Below are positions 20,011-31,329 of a DNA stretch of 64,000 bases, in pieces (position 1 is the stretch's first letter; every line of letters starts with the position of its first letter). The notes under the pieces were generated by a model. The model had not been told where the DNA came from. It worked only from the letters and a program-made list of their open reading frames with translations, and did not search any database. The position numbers were made by a program, and so were the translations under genes. The stretch covers positions 10,559,721 to 10,623,720 of the forward strand of contig OU862928.1 in NCBI GenBank assembly GCA_917880885.1, read 5' to 3'. This stretch comes from Limnephilus marmoratus. Its lineage: Eukaryota > Arthropoda > Insecta > Trichoptera > Limnephilidae.

Positions 20011-20567
20011 CAATTGAAATTTAAAATGCATCATTTTCCGCCTCCCCCAATGCAAAATGTTTCCGAAATACGTAATTCTAACAATTATTCAACTTCTGCA
20101 AAGTGTTTTTTCGTGAAAAAGGGCATATTTACCGCTGTAATTTACAACATGGAGGTCATTTTTAGTGTGAAATGAACTGGTGGAAAAAATTCGGTTTAGG
20201 GGCGGCGTTCCTAGATAAATTTTTTTTTATTTTTTTATACTAATTATGGGCCGGAAAATCCGAATCTGAAAGAATTAGTTGTCGGCAAGCAATATTAACT
20301 GAATTACACGACTTTAAAATTTTCTATAAACACAAAGGAAAAGAATCCATTATTGAGATTCCAAGTCATAGAAAAACAAGAAAGATGTTACACCACATAA
20401 AAGTGTTGCCATTAAGCAAAAATTAAAAAGTTGTGACGTAGACCGGTCACCAATATCAATGTTATTATATGAATCAATGTAAATAGCAGAAAAACATACC
20501 TTATAAATTATTGTGCCGGCAGTGTTACCAACTCTCAAAAATATTTATCCCTAAAACTAAATCGACG

Positions 20568-21260
20568 CTAGGTTTGTGTAACATAGTTTGTGATGGAAAA
20601 GAAAGTGCCCCCTTCGTAGCGCCTACTCGCGTCACGGCAAAAAACATCCCAGTTTTCAAGTAGTTTAGCGGCTACGCTAGGTTTGTGTAACATGGTTTGT
20701 GATAGAAAAGAAAGTGCCCCCTTCGTAGCGCCTACTCGCGTCACGGCAAAAAAACATCCCTGTTTTCAAGTAGTTTAGCGGCTACGCTAGGTTTGTGTAA
20801 CATGGTTTGTGATGGAAAAGAAAGTGCCCCCTTCGTAGCGCCTACTCGCGTCACGGCAAAAAAACATCCCTGTTGTCAAGTAGTTTAGCGGCTACGCTAG
20901 GTTTGTGTAACATGGTTTGTGATGGAAAAGAAAGTGCCCCCTTCGTAGCGCCTACTCGCGTCACGGCAAAAAAACATCCCAGTTTTCAAGTAGTTTAGCG
21001 GCTACGCCAGGTTTGTGTAACATGGTTTGTGATGGAAAAGAAAATGCCCCCTTCGTAGCGCCTACTCGCGTCACGGCAAAAAAACATCCCTGATTTCAAG
21101 TAGTTTAGCGGCTACGCTAGGTTTGTGTAACATGGTTTGTGATGGAAAAGAAAGTGCCCCCTTCGTAGCGCCTACTCGCGTCACGGCAAAAAAACATCCC
21201 AGTTTTCAAATAGTTTAGCGGCTACGCTAGGTTTATGTAACATGGTTTGTGATACAAAAG
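20568..21260. repeat. 110-bp tandem array, six units
   Basis: CTAGGTTTGTGTAACAT (one unit CCAGG) starts units at about 20568, 20678, 20787, 20897, 21007, 21117 and 21227, a period of 109-110 bp. Each unit contains 'GTGCCCCCTTCGTAGCGCCT' and 'ACTCGCGTCACGGC'. Units differ at only a few positions. The array is the loop between ~300-bp inverted arms. Confidence 0.92.
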
Positions 21261-21599
21261 TGAGTAAAATTTATAAAAAATAATTACTTAAATTAGTTAT
21301 TGATATTTTTGCTTAATGGCAACACTTAATTTTATGTGGTGTAACATCTTTCTTATTTTTCTATGACTTGAAATGTCAATAAGTCAATAATGGATTCTTT
21401 TCCTTTGTGTTTATAGAAAATTTTAAAGTCGTGTAATTCAGTTAATATTGCTTGCCGGCAACTAATTCTTTCAGATTCGGATTTTCCAGCCCATAGTTAG
21501 TATAAAAATAACTAGTTTTATTATCTAGGAACGCCGCCCCTAAACCGAACTTTAGCCCAGCTGGTCCCGGTTTTGTATAAAATTAATGTTTATTTTATC

Positions 21600-22140
21600 C
21601 ACACAACATTCTGATTTGGGGTAATCGTATTTCACAGTACTACAATGATTAAATAATTACATACCTTTGAATATGTATCATTGGCAAATTACGATATTAT
21701 CAAAATCATTTAACCAATTACGGTAACACTTTTTAATAACATTTTTTATCAAATGGAAATTGGAAATGTCAAACGGCCCCAAACAACCCGCTGCGCTGCA
21801 CCCACTTGTTGACTCATAAATAAATAAACCAATCCCTGTTGACTTGACTGTTGTTGACGTTAGAGCCAGGGTTGCCAATGCACATGTTCTTTTCTAAAAT
21901 ACCCACAATCAGTGCTGCCATGTCCATGCTTCAGGCATGTAGAAACCAAATTTTATCAAAACCATGTTTTTTTTTTGATATTTTTACACAGTTATCAAGC
22001 TTTATTTGCACTACCTAAACATTAAAATAGAAATTACATTTTTTTATTTAAAAAATAAATTTTTCATGTCGATGAGATGAGGAAGAAAAAATTCCCACTC
22101 ATGTCCAATCATTTTTTTTCTACAATTTACCGTGGCATTT
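21600..22140. other. no gene recognised
   Basis: Short frames only. The minus-strand frame at 21678-21878 has no recognisable domain. Several homopolymer T runs near 21960 and 22140. Confidence 0.4.
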
Positions 22141-22590
22141 TTTTTTTTACATTAGCTCCACACAGGAGGCCCTGAAGAAAATAATTCCCCTCAAGGTCTA
22201 TGCTGTGTGGAGGGTCTTTTTAGGGGAAGGAAGGAGAGGAATTTCTGGGAAGGAAAAAGGTGTGAGGGGTGGGTAGGAATCTGGGAATCAGTGTGTCCAG
22301 GAGTGACGAATACATTTCTCCCACTGCGGTGCAAGACAATGCTCCGAGAGAGTACGGCTGGAGAAATCAAAGGGATTCCTTCAACCATTCTCTCCCAATC
22401 TGGCCTGCCGTGCAGCCGGTGGGCAGGCGCATCCGCCGCCAAGAGCCTGGACAAACCTCACCCTTTGAACCCGAGCACCCCTGCTAAGTCACCAAACGTA
22501 GCGAACCACAAGGGGTGACCTATGGTAGAAATTTTGGTTATCCAACAAATGCCGGGGCGGCGGTACCCGTACCCGTCTCCCAAATTTGTA
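22134..22590 (-). mobile_element. short non-autonomous LINE derivative, copy 2
   Basis: Read on the minus strand, it begins with the 5' UTR of the LINE at 43.4-55.2 kb (GGGTACCGCCGCCC near 22570; CACCCCTTGTGGTTCGCTAC) and ends with that LINE's 3' end (AGACCCTCCACACAGCATAG; CTCCTGTGTGGAGCTAATG) plus a poly(A) seen as T13 on the plus strand. All ORF2 sequence is absent. The 5'-to-3' junction lies at the same place as in the copy split by the Transib-like element. It must depend on the full LINE for mobility. Confidence 0.75.
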
Positions 22591-23204
22591 CAGGTAGGTA
22601 CCTATTAAAAATTACTTACATGTTATATTTATGCATATTAATTTATTTTTATTAATGTAAGTATTCATAATTACTAATTACTCATTGAGAAAGTTAAATA
22701 AGATAAGAGACATTAGCGTCTCCCTTATGCACACTTCGGAGCGACCGAGTCCCGCGCCCCTTCAGGCCGCCGCACCGCGCCGCTCAGAAAAGTAAAGACC
22801 ATAGGTTTACAGCGCAGTTCACTGTGAGACTTAGAGCCCGCGCAGACAGCTAAGCAGGGGCGTATCACTTCGTTCAAATTTTTCAACCGTGGTCCGTGAC
22901 GTATAAGTGCTGTCACACATAGATAAAGTTTCATAGATGGAGCTGTAAAGATAGGTTTGTAATTTTTGATTTTCACCATCTCTCGCTCAGGGTTGCCAAC
23001 TTAGGGGTAAAATAAGTGAGATGGGATTTTTTTACTGGTTTAATAGGTGTTTTGGGGTATTTTTTGTGGTATTTTTGGGGGTTTTGTGATTCCATATATT
23101 TTTTAAAATTTTTATTACATCGTATACACGGAGCACTCGCACACTTCTTATTTGAGGATTTATTTTTATTGTACAAAAACTTGCTGCAACGACTTGTGCC
23201 TTCA

Positions 23205-23885
23205 CAATAAGGAACTCCAGTGAAAAATATTATGGCTTTAAAAAAAATATGTTCATACAGACCAATGAACGCTGATTCTGAATATATAAGTTTTATTTCA
23301 TAATATTAAACGTAGAGTTCTTAAAAAATTATTAAAAAGTGCATTTTTAAACCTCTCGTCAAAACACACTGTAAAGTTGGTATTACTGAAATGGTTAGTG
23401 CTGACGTCACGCGTCACCAATCATTGTATTGAAACTTTGATTATGTAGGTATGACATAAGCCATCAGTACTAACAACATTTCATGTTATTCGTTATTTTA
23501 TACTGTTTATAGATATTTAGTTGTTGTGTTTATAAGGCATCTCTTATTAGATTATCTCTATTATTGAAAATGTTAAAAAAACTACTGTACAAAAAAAAAT
23601 AGTAATGCTATTTCTAGGGAGAATACTTCGAAGAACGGAATTCAAAATGGCGGCAGTAGATCAGCTGATTGCCCAATCCTATACTAATTTTTCAGGAGTG
23701 ATGACGACACACGATTCACCATACATCGGTGGTTTTCGGAGGGGTCTTGAAAAATTAAAACTTTAACAATTATTTTAACTATTATAACTAACTTTAAAAA
23801 TAAAAATAAAGGTGCAGTTATTTAAGTTAGAAAGTCATTATTTATTAAAAAGAATAAAAAAAATGTACTGGAGTTCTCTATTGGA
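23205..23885. repeat. possible inverted-end element
   Basis: CAATAAGGAACTCCAGTG at the left (about 23203-23220) faces ACTGGAGTTCTCTATTG (about 23867-23883), imperfect inverted ends. No coding region or confirmed duplication. Lies within the 2.6-kb insert. Confidence 0.3.
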
Positions 23886-24015
23886 AAAATTGGTGGACTC
23901 TTGAAGTTGTAGATTTTTTTTTTAATTTCCGAGAACATCTGATGCATACAGCTTCAATTTGTTTTGGTTTTGATTTTCTAAATATATCACAAGATCTTGA
24001 AGAAAAGGATTTTTT

Positions 24016-24422
24016 TTACAGTGAATACCGCACAAGAATCTCAACTGCTCCCGTCTGAAGCCAGTGAGACTATGGCATTCTCCAAATTAGGTATGTTGTG
24101 AGGCTGAAGGTAGTGAGGAGGGGAAGGAGGTGGGGAAGAGGAGGGTTGAGAAGTACCTGCCTATTCAGATCTGGTCACCAAACACGGCTAAAGCCATTTT
24201 CAAGCAACGTTTCAATTCTGAATGGTGGTCTTACACCAGGGCGATACTGATAGTATCTTCCACACTGGAACATGCCGCAAATATACTATATATTATTTTA
24301 AATGAATTAATTGTGAAATAACACAAATTAATCAAATAAAATTTACTTGCGCATGCCGGGTTCGAACCCCAATCTCCGGATCGTGAGTCAAGAGTCTTAC
24401 CCACTGGACTACGGAGGTCGTC
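24016..24422 (-). mobile_element. tRNA-derived SINE-like repeat
   Basis: On the minus strand the head reads 'TAGTCCAGTGGGTAAGAC' (A box) and 'GGTTCGAACCC' (B box, plus strand 24358-24368) with a tRNA-like arm spacing, but the 3' acceptor side (ATGCGCA) does not pair with the 5' GACCTCC. It is therefore a tRNA-derived promoter, not a working tRNA. The body continues to 'GTGCGGTATTCACTGTAAA', where a short A-run may be the tail. No flanking duplication was confirmed. Confidence 0.55.
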
Positions 24423-24879
24423 AGGTCATTTGATGGATGAAAATTAAAATCTCTTGATTTTATGAAACAAACAGCCCCGTATTTTGCGTATCGCTTGTGA
24501 AAGCTATGTTTTATAAGGTAAATAACAAATCGCGTACTGGCAACACAAAATATTTTTATTTCGAATGGCGTTTTTGACAGCATTTAACGGTCTTGGTTTT
24601 CTGCATAACAAGGTAAGATATAGCATATTTCTGTTGAAAATAATAATTATACTGTATATAGATGTTTTATCTGGTCGATAAATATGATTTCCATTCAAAA
24701 ACATTGGTTTTTCATTTTGTTTTCGCTAAAAGCGTTCATGTTCCTGTGGTGGCGCATTGGCTTCTTGTTTTGACCTTTTGTATTGTTTTACGTATTTTAA
24801 TTTGATTCTTTCAAGATGTATTTTATTTTAATGTTTTCCGGTAGACTATATATAACTTATTGTTATCATTTTTATAGAT

Positions 24880-25056
24880 GCTGTTAGAGGTTTGTCACAT
24901 GAAGAAATAACTATTGCACTGCAAGGAGACATTTCCGATGTCAAATGGGAGTCTGACGGTGAAGGTGAAGAGAGCTGGTCAGTGGAGTATCTACAAGATG
25001 ACCAGGATCAGAACCAGTACCAGGACATCAACATTCAGCATTCGTCCGTAAATTAA
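24880..25056 (+). CDS. possible terminal exon, unknown acidic protein
   Basis: After an acceptor (TTTTTATAG) the frame reads DAVRGLSHEEITIALQGD, 'VKWESDGEGEESWSVEYL' and 'QDDQDQNQYQDINIQHSSVN' then TAA. AATAAA follows at about 25152, so it could be a real last exon. The 'GLSxEEIxxAL...ESDxEGE' pattern recalls the acidic N-terminal tails of piggyBac-derived proteins, but no catalytic region follows. Function unknown. Confidence 0.3.
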   Translation, partial: AVRGLSHEEITIALQGDISDVKWESDGEGEESWSVEYLQDDQDQNQYQDINIQHSSVN

Positions 25057-25568
25057 TTTGAGGTTAGGTCGGTTAGGATACCTTAGTTTTTGTGTTATGT
25101 TTTATTATCAATTGTCTTATGTGTTATTTATTATCAATTGTCTTTACTGTAAATAAACATATTTAAAGATGTTCTCAGAGTGTTTCATTTGTCTAATGTA
25201 ACATTTTCCTGATTCCAATAATTTTGTTCTTAAATAATTTATTGGGCTAATGAAGTAGGTCGAGAGCGATTATATTGTCTATGGTAGACAAATAAGTTTC
25301 CTCTATCTTTAGTCTATTACTGCTGGCAGGTGCGGGAAGGGCGAGGGGGGGGGGTCTGGTTAAGTTGGTGACGAAAACCGCTAGGAGGAAAAAGCCTTAA
25401 GTGATCGATCTAGGGGTTAGTATATTTATGCAGCTAAGCGTTCAGCGTTCAGCGTTCACTGGCGTTCACCTAGCGTTCGTCCAGTTGCGTTCTATGCGAG
25501 TTCTAACACACACAGCACACGGTCAAATATTCTGCGTTCCATTTTCCCAAAAAGCTTGTACGTGAAAC

Positions 25569-25740
25569 ATGTATTTTGATAGTTCGTCTTCAGAAGACGA
25601 AGCATTGCTTTTGTTGACTTTGGAAGAGTCTAAAAAGAAAAGAAGACACTGGGAGCATCCGATTAACACTGAGCGAAATGAAAAAGGAGAGTTCAGTATT
25701 CTTTTTCCTGAATAACTTAAAGATGAAGAACGTTTTTTTA
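25569..25740 (+). pseudogene. Harbinger transposase, N-terminal fragment
   Basis: From ATG (25569) the frame reads MYFDSSSSEDEALLLLTLEE, then 'KKKRRHWEHPINTERNEKGE' and FSILFPE, with a TAA at 25713-25715 followed in the same frame by LKDEERFF. 'W-x-HPIN-x-x-R-x-x-x-GEF' and 'DExRFF' are hallmarks of the N-terminus of PIF/Harbinger (HARBI1-like) transposases. The DDE domain is deleted. This fixes the family of the 22834-26158 element. Confidence 0.75.
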
Positions 25741-25904
25741 TTTAATAATAATAATAACGTTATATTTATACAGCGCAATTTTGTGTCCTTTCGCTTTGAA
25801 TGCTTTACTTCCGTATGTCAATAAGTAGCTTTAATGAATTGCATAATTATGCAAAAAAAAAAAAAAAAAATATAATAAATTATATTATTATATTTTTATA
25901 ATTA

Positions 25905-25980
25905 TATAGTCTGTGTCACTAAGATTATATAAAAACTGCCTTTCACTTACTAAATCAATTAATTTTTCGGTGTCAGTCAT
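25905..25980 (-). pseudogene. MADF-domain accessory protein, N-terminal fragment
   Basis: The minus strand from ATG (25980) reads MTDTEKLIDLVSERQFLYNL then SDTDY. The 'xLIxxVxxxxxLY(D/N)xSxxxY' pattern is helix 1 of the MADF DNA-binding domain. In PIF/Harbinger elements a divergent MADF or Myb-like gene accompanies the transposase and assists its DNA binding. Only ~25 residues survive before the internal deletion. Confidence 0.65.
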
Positions 25981-26160
25981 CTTGCGAGCGAGGCGTTCCA
26001 CGAGTTCTTTGTAATTCTGACAATAGAACGCAAAAACGCAAGCATTCACACTGACCGGCGCGGTCTGACCGCCGCTGTGTCTGCGCGACGCTATAGTGGT
26101 CAACTACACGCAGAACGCGAAACGCGGGACGCGGAAAGCTTGCTGTCTGCGCGGGCTCTT

Positions 26161-27009
26161 AGTGCGCCTTCAATTTAGACGTTTCATGTCGGACGGCTGC
26201 AGTGCCGCTGCCGAAGCAGTGCGTTTGTCGTACGACGCACGGACGGTCATTTGTTTTCATACAAAATGCACCGTGCGGCAACAGTGCGGCGTCGGTACCG
26301 AGAACGTTCGACAACAGGTCGGCAAAGTCTCAGAGCTCGTTCACATTGAGCATATAAATATAAAAGATCATAGCACGCCACATATCGCTCTCCATACAAT
26401 CCCTTCAGACCGTTCACACCTGCCGAGCTATTCTGTAATTATTGTGGTATCCTCGAGATACCGTACGGTATGTGCTGTCAGATAAGTGTCAGATTTGGGT
26501 GATTTTCTATGGTTTATATTTGCTTTTACTGTGGGCATCCGTCAGCTTCGAGTGGCTTCGAGTTTTAAAACACGAAATACTGTACTATACACGATTATTT
26601 ATCCACTTAATGTAAGTTTAAAGTTGTATACCGTGGATTTGACATTTGCGAAATTTCGTTTCAACCCAAATACGCATGAATTACTTAGTTTGTCAAAATT
26701 AACCTAAAAACCTATTTTGCACGTAAATGGTTGTTTCTTGTGCTAATTTTTGAAATGAAGTGTATTTTCCATAATCTGTGCCTAAAAGTGCGTCGGTTAG
26801 CGATATTTCGTCCCCAAATATTCAGTTGTTCTACAGATGTAGATTTGCCAAGGATATATATATATATTTTTTATTTATTTATTTTAGCATATAAAATATA
26901 ATATACATTTAGATAATGTAGTAATTTGCGTACATGTTCATTTTAAAATACGTTGATACCACTCTTCCATGGAAGCATTAGCTTGTGTCTGGAAGAGTAG
27001 TGTACATTT
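26161..27009. other. no gene recognised; GC-rich start then AT-rich
   Basis: 26161-26480 is GC-richer (GCAGTGCCGCTGCCGAAGCA; palindrome GTCGTACGAC) with a 129-codon frame of no known family. It resembles CpG-rich promoter or element-terminal DNA. Further on, a minus-strand A-rich tail (AATAAATAAATAAAA, about 26868-26886) preceded by a frame ending 'ASMEEWYQRILK' may be an old retroelement 3' end. Confidence 0.35.
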
Positions 27010-27109
27010 TTAACCCTTTTAGGAGTATTGCCGCACGTATGCGGCAGCACTCGGACGATCCAAATAGAGTATTGTCGCATACGTGCGGCAGCACGACTTT
27101 ATTTAGTTT

Positions 27110-28136
27110 TGTTACATAAAAGTTTCTCTAACAAGGTGTGTGCACCCTCTTACACACACTTTATTTATAGTTTCGGTGTGTGGCACCTCTAGTGCTTGCC
27201 CATTGACATTTGGGCATTGGTAATATTGCGAGCCCTGCAATATTTTTATATGCAACAGTTGCTGATCCTGGACAAATTCAAATCAGGAGATTTGAAAAGA
27301 GAGCTCCTCATTCTTTGAGCAGCCACAGGTGACCACGGCCACCGTCCCTGTGGCGGGCTCGACGTAATCAAAGAGTCATATTCGCCATTAATTTAGCAAC
27401 ATGTGAAAACTGATAAATCCGCGCCCATCAGCGGCATCCATCATGGAAGACCATCAGGACAATCATAGAAACCTGGATCAGTAGCGGAGTAACATGGGAG
27501 TCCATTATTTCTGCTGGTTAAAAAACACATCCAGCATCTGCGGACGCAGACATGACAAGACCTTCCGACTACACCTGGAGCCAGAGGTGCTCGCATAGAT
27601 GCGGCCGAAGATCGCCCACCTTAGCCGTCATCAGCATAGTCGGCTGGCTGGCAACCGCCCTGGGACGGGACGTCGCTGGGAAACCGCGGGACTGGAGGCC
27701 TGATTCGTCGCTCCAGCCTGTCGTTCAGCACATGTCAGCAGCGGAGGGAGCTGACCGCAAATCTCCGAAGGCAGCAAGCAGCATCATGGAACGCCTACGT
27801 ATGGCATCACCCATTCATCAACTTTAAACGGTACTAACGCTCCATAACATTGCCCATTCAGATTTACCTGCCAGATTTACCATTCAGATTTGCCCAATTA
27901 GTCTAGCCCTGATTTTTTATTGTAAATGTAAATAAACTAATTTAACTGTCTCAAAGCAATAATCTCTTTTTATTAAATAACCTATCATACAAAGTATACA
28001 CAGCCGCCTGTTTAAGGTCCACGCCTGAGATAAAAATTCTCCAGAAACTTTCTAACTTGTCTCTTGCTCTCCATCTTACATTGGAAGCTTATATATATCC
28101 ATAACATTTTGGCTCCAACGAAATATTTTCATAACA
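27110..28136 (+). repeat. left LTR of element A
   Basis: TG...CA bounded, with AATAAA near 27931. Contains a 91-codon frame (27552-27827) starting MTRPSDYTWSQRC, also intact in the other LTR. Confidence 0.9.
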
Positions 28137-31100
28137 TTTTGGCGCCAACGTGCTCTCTATCAAATATTCTCGTAACATTTTGGCGCTCCAACGTGTGTTG
28201 TGCTCGATTGGCTAATACTTTGTGTGAGAGGGTTATTTTTTTAATAATCTCTGAAAAAATAACGTCGATTGATGTGTTAATCATTGTAAAAATATCATAT
28301 ATTATCTTCACAGTTAATCTCAGTTTATTGTAACATTTTTTGTTGGCAATTCTACAATGCTAATTTTCATTAAATCTATCTACCTACTACCTACCTTGCC
28401 ATCTAAAGTTCAAATTCTGATAAAGTAATATTCAAATTCAACTTCTTACAAATAATAATGTTACATATTTGCTACCTGCTATTCTTTATTATTTTGCAAT
28501 TTATTTTTCTAATTATCAATTCTGTCGTATTTTCAATAATAATGCATCATGTATTTTACGCAGTCAATATTAAGAATTATTTTCGACAATAATTTGTTTC
28601 GCCGTAGGTAGTCAGTAACATTATGGCGCTCAACATAATTTGATATAAATCTTTTGAGATAATATAGTCAAAAAATTTTATATTTTATTGCTTGATGGTA
28701 AATTTCTTGTCCGACACTATGTCACATTTCGATTGTACCTAAAGATTCCCGCATGGTTTCTTTTGTAAAGATGGATTTTCAATTCATATGTAACAATCAT
28801 ATTGTTGTTTGCGATTATGGCGATTTTATTTCATACATACTATTGGAAAATTTTACGGTTGTGTAAATGCTTTACTATGTACCTATATTAAATATTGTTT
28901 ATCTACATATCTACAGATACGCGTTATACCTACTAAGTTTTTTTTTATTTTCGTGTGCGTCGCTTTATTTTCAACTGTCAATTCGCGTACGTTATTTTTA
29001 ACCTCAAAGAAGTTGATATCAAAATCATTGTGTGCATTATAAAATGTCTTAATTTTACACAGGTATTTCAAAGTGATAATGCCATTCATTACTATCGCGA
29101 CGTACATTGCTTATTAAATATTCTTGCATTATATTTTAATTATTGAGGCTATATTACGCAGTGAAGTTACAAAGGTGAATACCAACTTAAAAATATAAAA
29201 AATTTTGCAATACTATTTTTTCATCGGGTTAATAAAATTGTGAAACTTGTCAATATCGTGCAAAAGTTAAAAAAAAACTATTCTATTATATTCAAATATC
29301 TTTTATGGTATTATTATTACGATTCTATATTATCATTCGTTTTAAATATTTTCTGGACTTGATTTCAAAACAACAGCTGTTTCCTGTCAAAATAATACAT
29401 TGTTGACATTTTTCAAATTTCAATCTGACATTTCATAGATAATGTTATTTACAATCACAAAATGACAGTTCGGTTATAATATGGTTTGTGAATTATTTTG
29501 TTTACTTTTCACTTTCATTATAAATAATTATTCTATGCTAAATAGAAAACGGTCTTACATTATATTTCATTAGCTACGAAATATTATGTGACAATTGTTA
29601 CTATATCTCATCACAGCAACAAATTTACAAACATTTATTTTAAATTGTCAACGCGAAGAGGGTACATTCATTCGTAAATTGTTTTGGATGAATTTAACAT
29701 CTGATTTCTGTCAATCATGACATTTTCATAAATTTGATATATATTTCAATTTTTTCAATTACGGGCATAATGTTTTAGTAATTTTGTGGACTTAGAGAAT
29801 TCAAAAAATTTTTTTTTTGTTTTTTTATGGACGTCGTTGTTGTTAACCAGGGTTTTGTTTTCCTGCCGTGCTTGAAGTACCGCGAGAAACATGTTTACAC
29901 TCAGTTAACACATCTTTATAAAAATTATGGAGTACAATTGGAGATTGATACTTTCCCATATTTTGTCCACATGTTCCGAAGAGATGAGAGTAGTGTATGC
30001 CGCTACCTACTCGTAACGTTTCGAATTCTTCGATCGTTCATCTTCATTCCAGGAGACGGAGTAACTATGGACAGATTGATATGAGATTCTGTGCCATAGC
30101 AGGGCCGTTGCCTGACGTTTCGGAACCGATCAGAGTGAAGACGGAGGATCTGTTGTCTGCGGATGTTTTCCCTGCAGAAGACAGAAGGGCCGTTGTCATG
30201 CTGATCATTAATGGACATACCAAAGTAACAGCGTGTAATGTCTCGAGTTTGTTCGGTTTTTTTCGATTATTGTCAATCCTAACAACTCGCTCTTATCATA
30301 TTACTCTATTGAAAAATCGAGTTATGTATGCATAGCACGTTACTACTATAAGTGATAAATAAATCACTTCACAATTCTCACATCAAGTCACAATATACAA
30401 AATCAATCTTTTCACATTATCTTAAATTGAGCTCTTGGAAAGAGATAGATAATGTTTTTGAGCCCTATACATTCAGCAAACACGCTTTTACCTAATACTT
30501 AAAATAATAAAAAAACAATAATACTCGTAAACTCAACATTTATTGTCTAACAAATAAATCGTAACCAAGTTTCATAATACTCTAGATTCAAAACTTTGTT
30601 CGCATTAATTTACACTTGCTTCTCATCGGTAAGATTTTACAATAGTATGTCTACAATAGTATGTCTAGTATAGTATGTCTAGTATATTTTACAATAGTAC
30701 CTATGTCTAGTATATTTTACAATAGTATGTCTAGTAGAGTATGTCTCATATAGTATGTCTCATATAGTATGTCTAGTATATTTTATAATAGTATATATTT
30801 TACAACAATATATTTTTACAAGTATATTTAGTATGTTTACAATAATATTTTCACAAAAGAATGTTTATTTTATGATTAATTCATACTTTTATTTTTTGTT
30901 CTCAAATTTAGAATACATTTATGATTATGTAAAAATACAATCTTGCTTTTGGATTACTTAATTCTGTTTTGAGTTTTGTTTTTTCAAATTTTTCTTTTGC
31001 AAATACCTACAGAACTGTTTTGGTGTTTTTCAGGGGTCGCTGTGACAGAATTGGGTGCTTCAATTCCATTGAAGACGTTCGCCTCTAGCTTCGCGAAAAC

Positions 31101-31329
31101 CTCGAGACTCGAGAGTTCGTCCAGATGGCATTGGATCGTCCATCTCTTCGCTTGCGGGCACCCATCTACTATGGTTTATAATCATCTGTTATTGTATAGT
31201 TTTTACATATGCTTATTTTTGCTTTGAGTTTAGCTTAGATTTCTAGTGGGCTTGTGTTTTTTAGGGAGTGTTTTAAAAAAAAAAAAAAAATTATGGACAA
31301 TTTTTTTTTTTGTGTGGGAACGGCGGAAA
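28137..31329 (+). other. internal region of LTR element A, no coding genes
   Basis: AT-rich, with frames up to 112 codons but no retroviral domain. It begins with a primer-binding-site-like TTTTGGCGCCAACG and contains a TAGTATGTC-type tandem repeat (30645-30800). Confidence 0.75.
30645..30800. repeat. TAGTATGTC-type short tandem repeat
   Basis: '(A/C)TAGTATGTCT' and 'AGTATATTTTACAATAGTAT' recur about ten times with small variations inside LTR element A. Confidence 0.85.

Larger units (their letters stand above)
18968..21590. mobile_element. large compound inverted-repeat element
   Basis: The outer pair 'TTTATACAAAGCCGGGACCAG' (18971 on) and its complement 'CTGGTCCCGGTTTTGTATAA' (near 21560) enclose further copies of the same phrase, direct at about 19205 and inverted at about 19880. 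A second pair of ~300-bp arms (about 20205-20530 and 21270-21540) encloses a 110-bp tandem array. The structure looks like nested foldback elements. I found no transposase and no certain target duplication. Confidence 0.65.
22856..25430. mobile_element. 2.6-kb insert in the Harbinger element
   Basis: The 9-bp CAGCTAAGC occurs at 22847-22855, inside the left Harbinger end, and again at 25431-25439, after which Harbinger-like sequence (GTTCAGCG...) resumes. This is the pattern of an insertion with a 9-bp target duplication. No inverted ends are evident (left AGGGGCGTATCAC, right TATATTTATG), so it may be a retroelement or compound insert. Inside are a tRNA-like repeat and an exon-like segment. 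Confidence 0.5.
22834..26158. mobile_element. PIF/Harbinger element, disrupted
   Basis: Ends GAGCCCGCGCAGACAGC and its complement GCTGTCTGCGCGGGCTC are flanked by TTA (22831-22833, 26159-26161). The right part keeps the start of a Harbinger transposase (25569-25740) and, on the opposite strand, the start of a MADF protein (25905-25980), the two-gene layout of PIF/Harbinger. The middle of both genes is deleted. A 2.6-kb insert lies just inside the left end (next entry). Confidence 0.85.

Noticed and set aside
20568..21260. CRISPR-like array
   Set aside because: The repeats are contiguous 110-bp units without unique spacers, between inverted arms, in a eukaryotic genome: a minisatellite.
22207..22518. 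103-codon plus-strand frame
   Set aside because: Antisense of the short LINE derivative; no start context or domain.
24347..24422. tRNA gene on the minus strand
   Set aside because: A and B boxes are present, but the acceptor stem does not pair (GACCTCC against ATGCGCA) and the sequence continues into a SINE-like body, so it is a tRNA-derived repeat.
26096..26485. 129-codon plus-strand frame in the GC-rich patch
   Set aside because: It starts inside the Harbinger terminal repeat and crosses its border, so it cannot be an ancestral gene; no domain.
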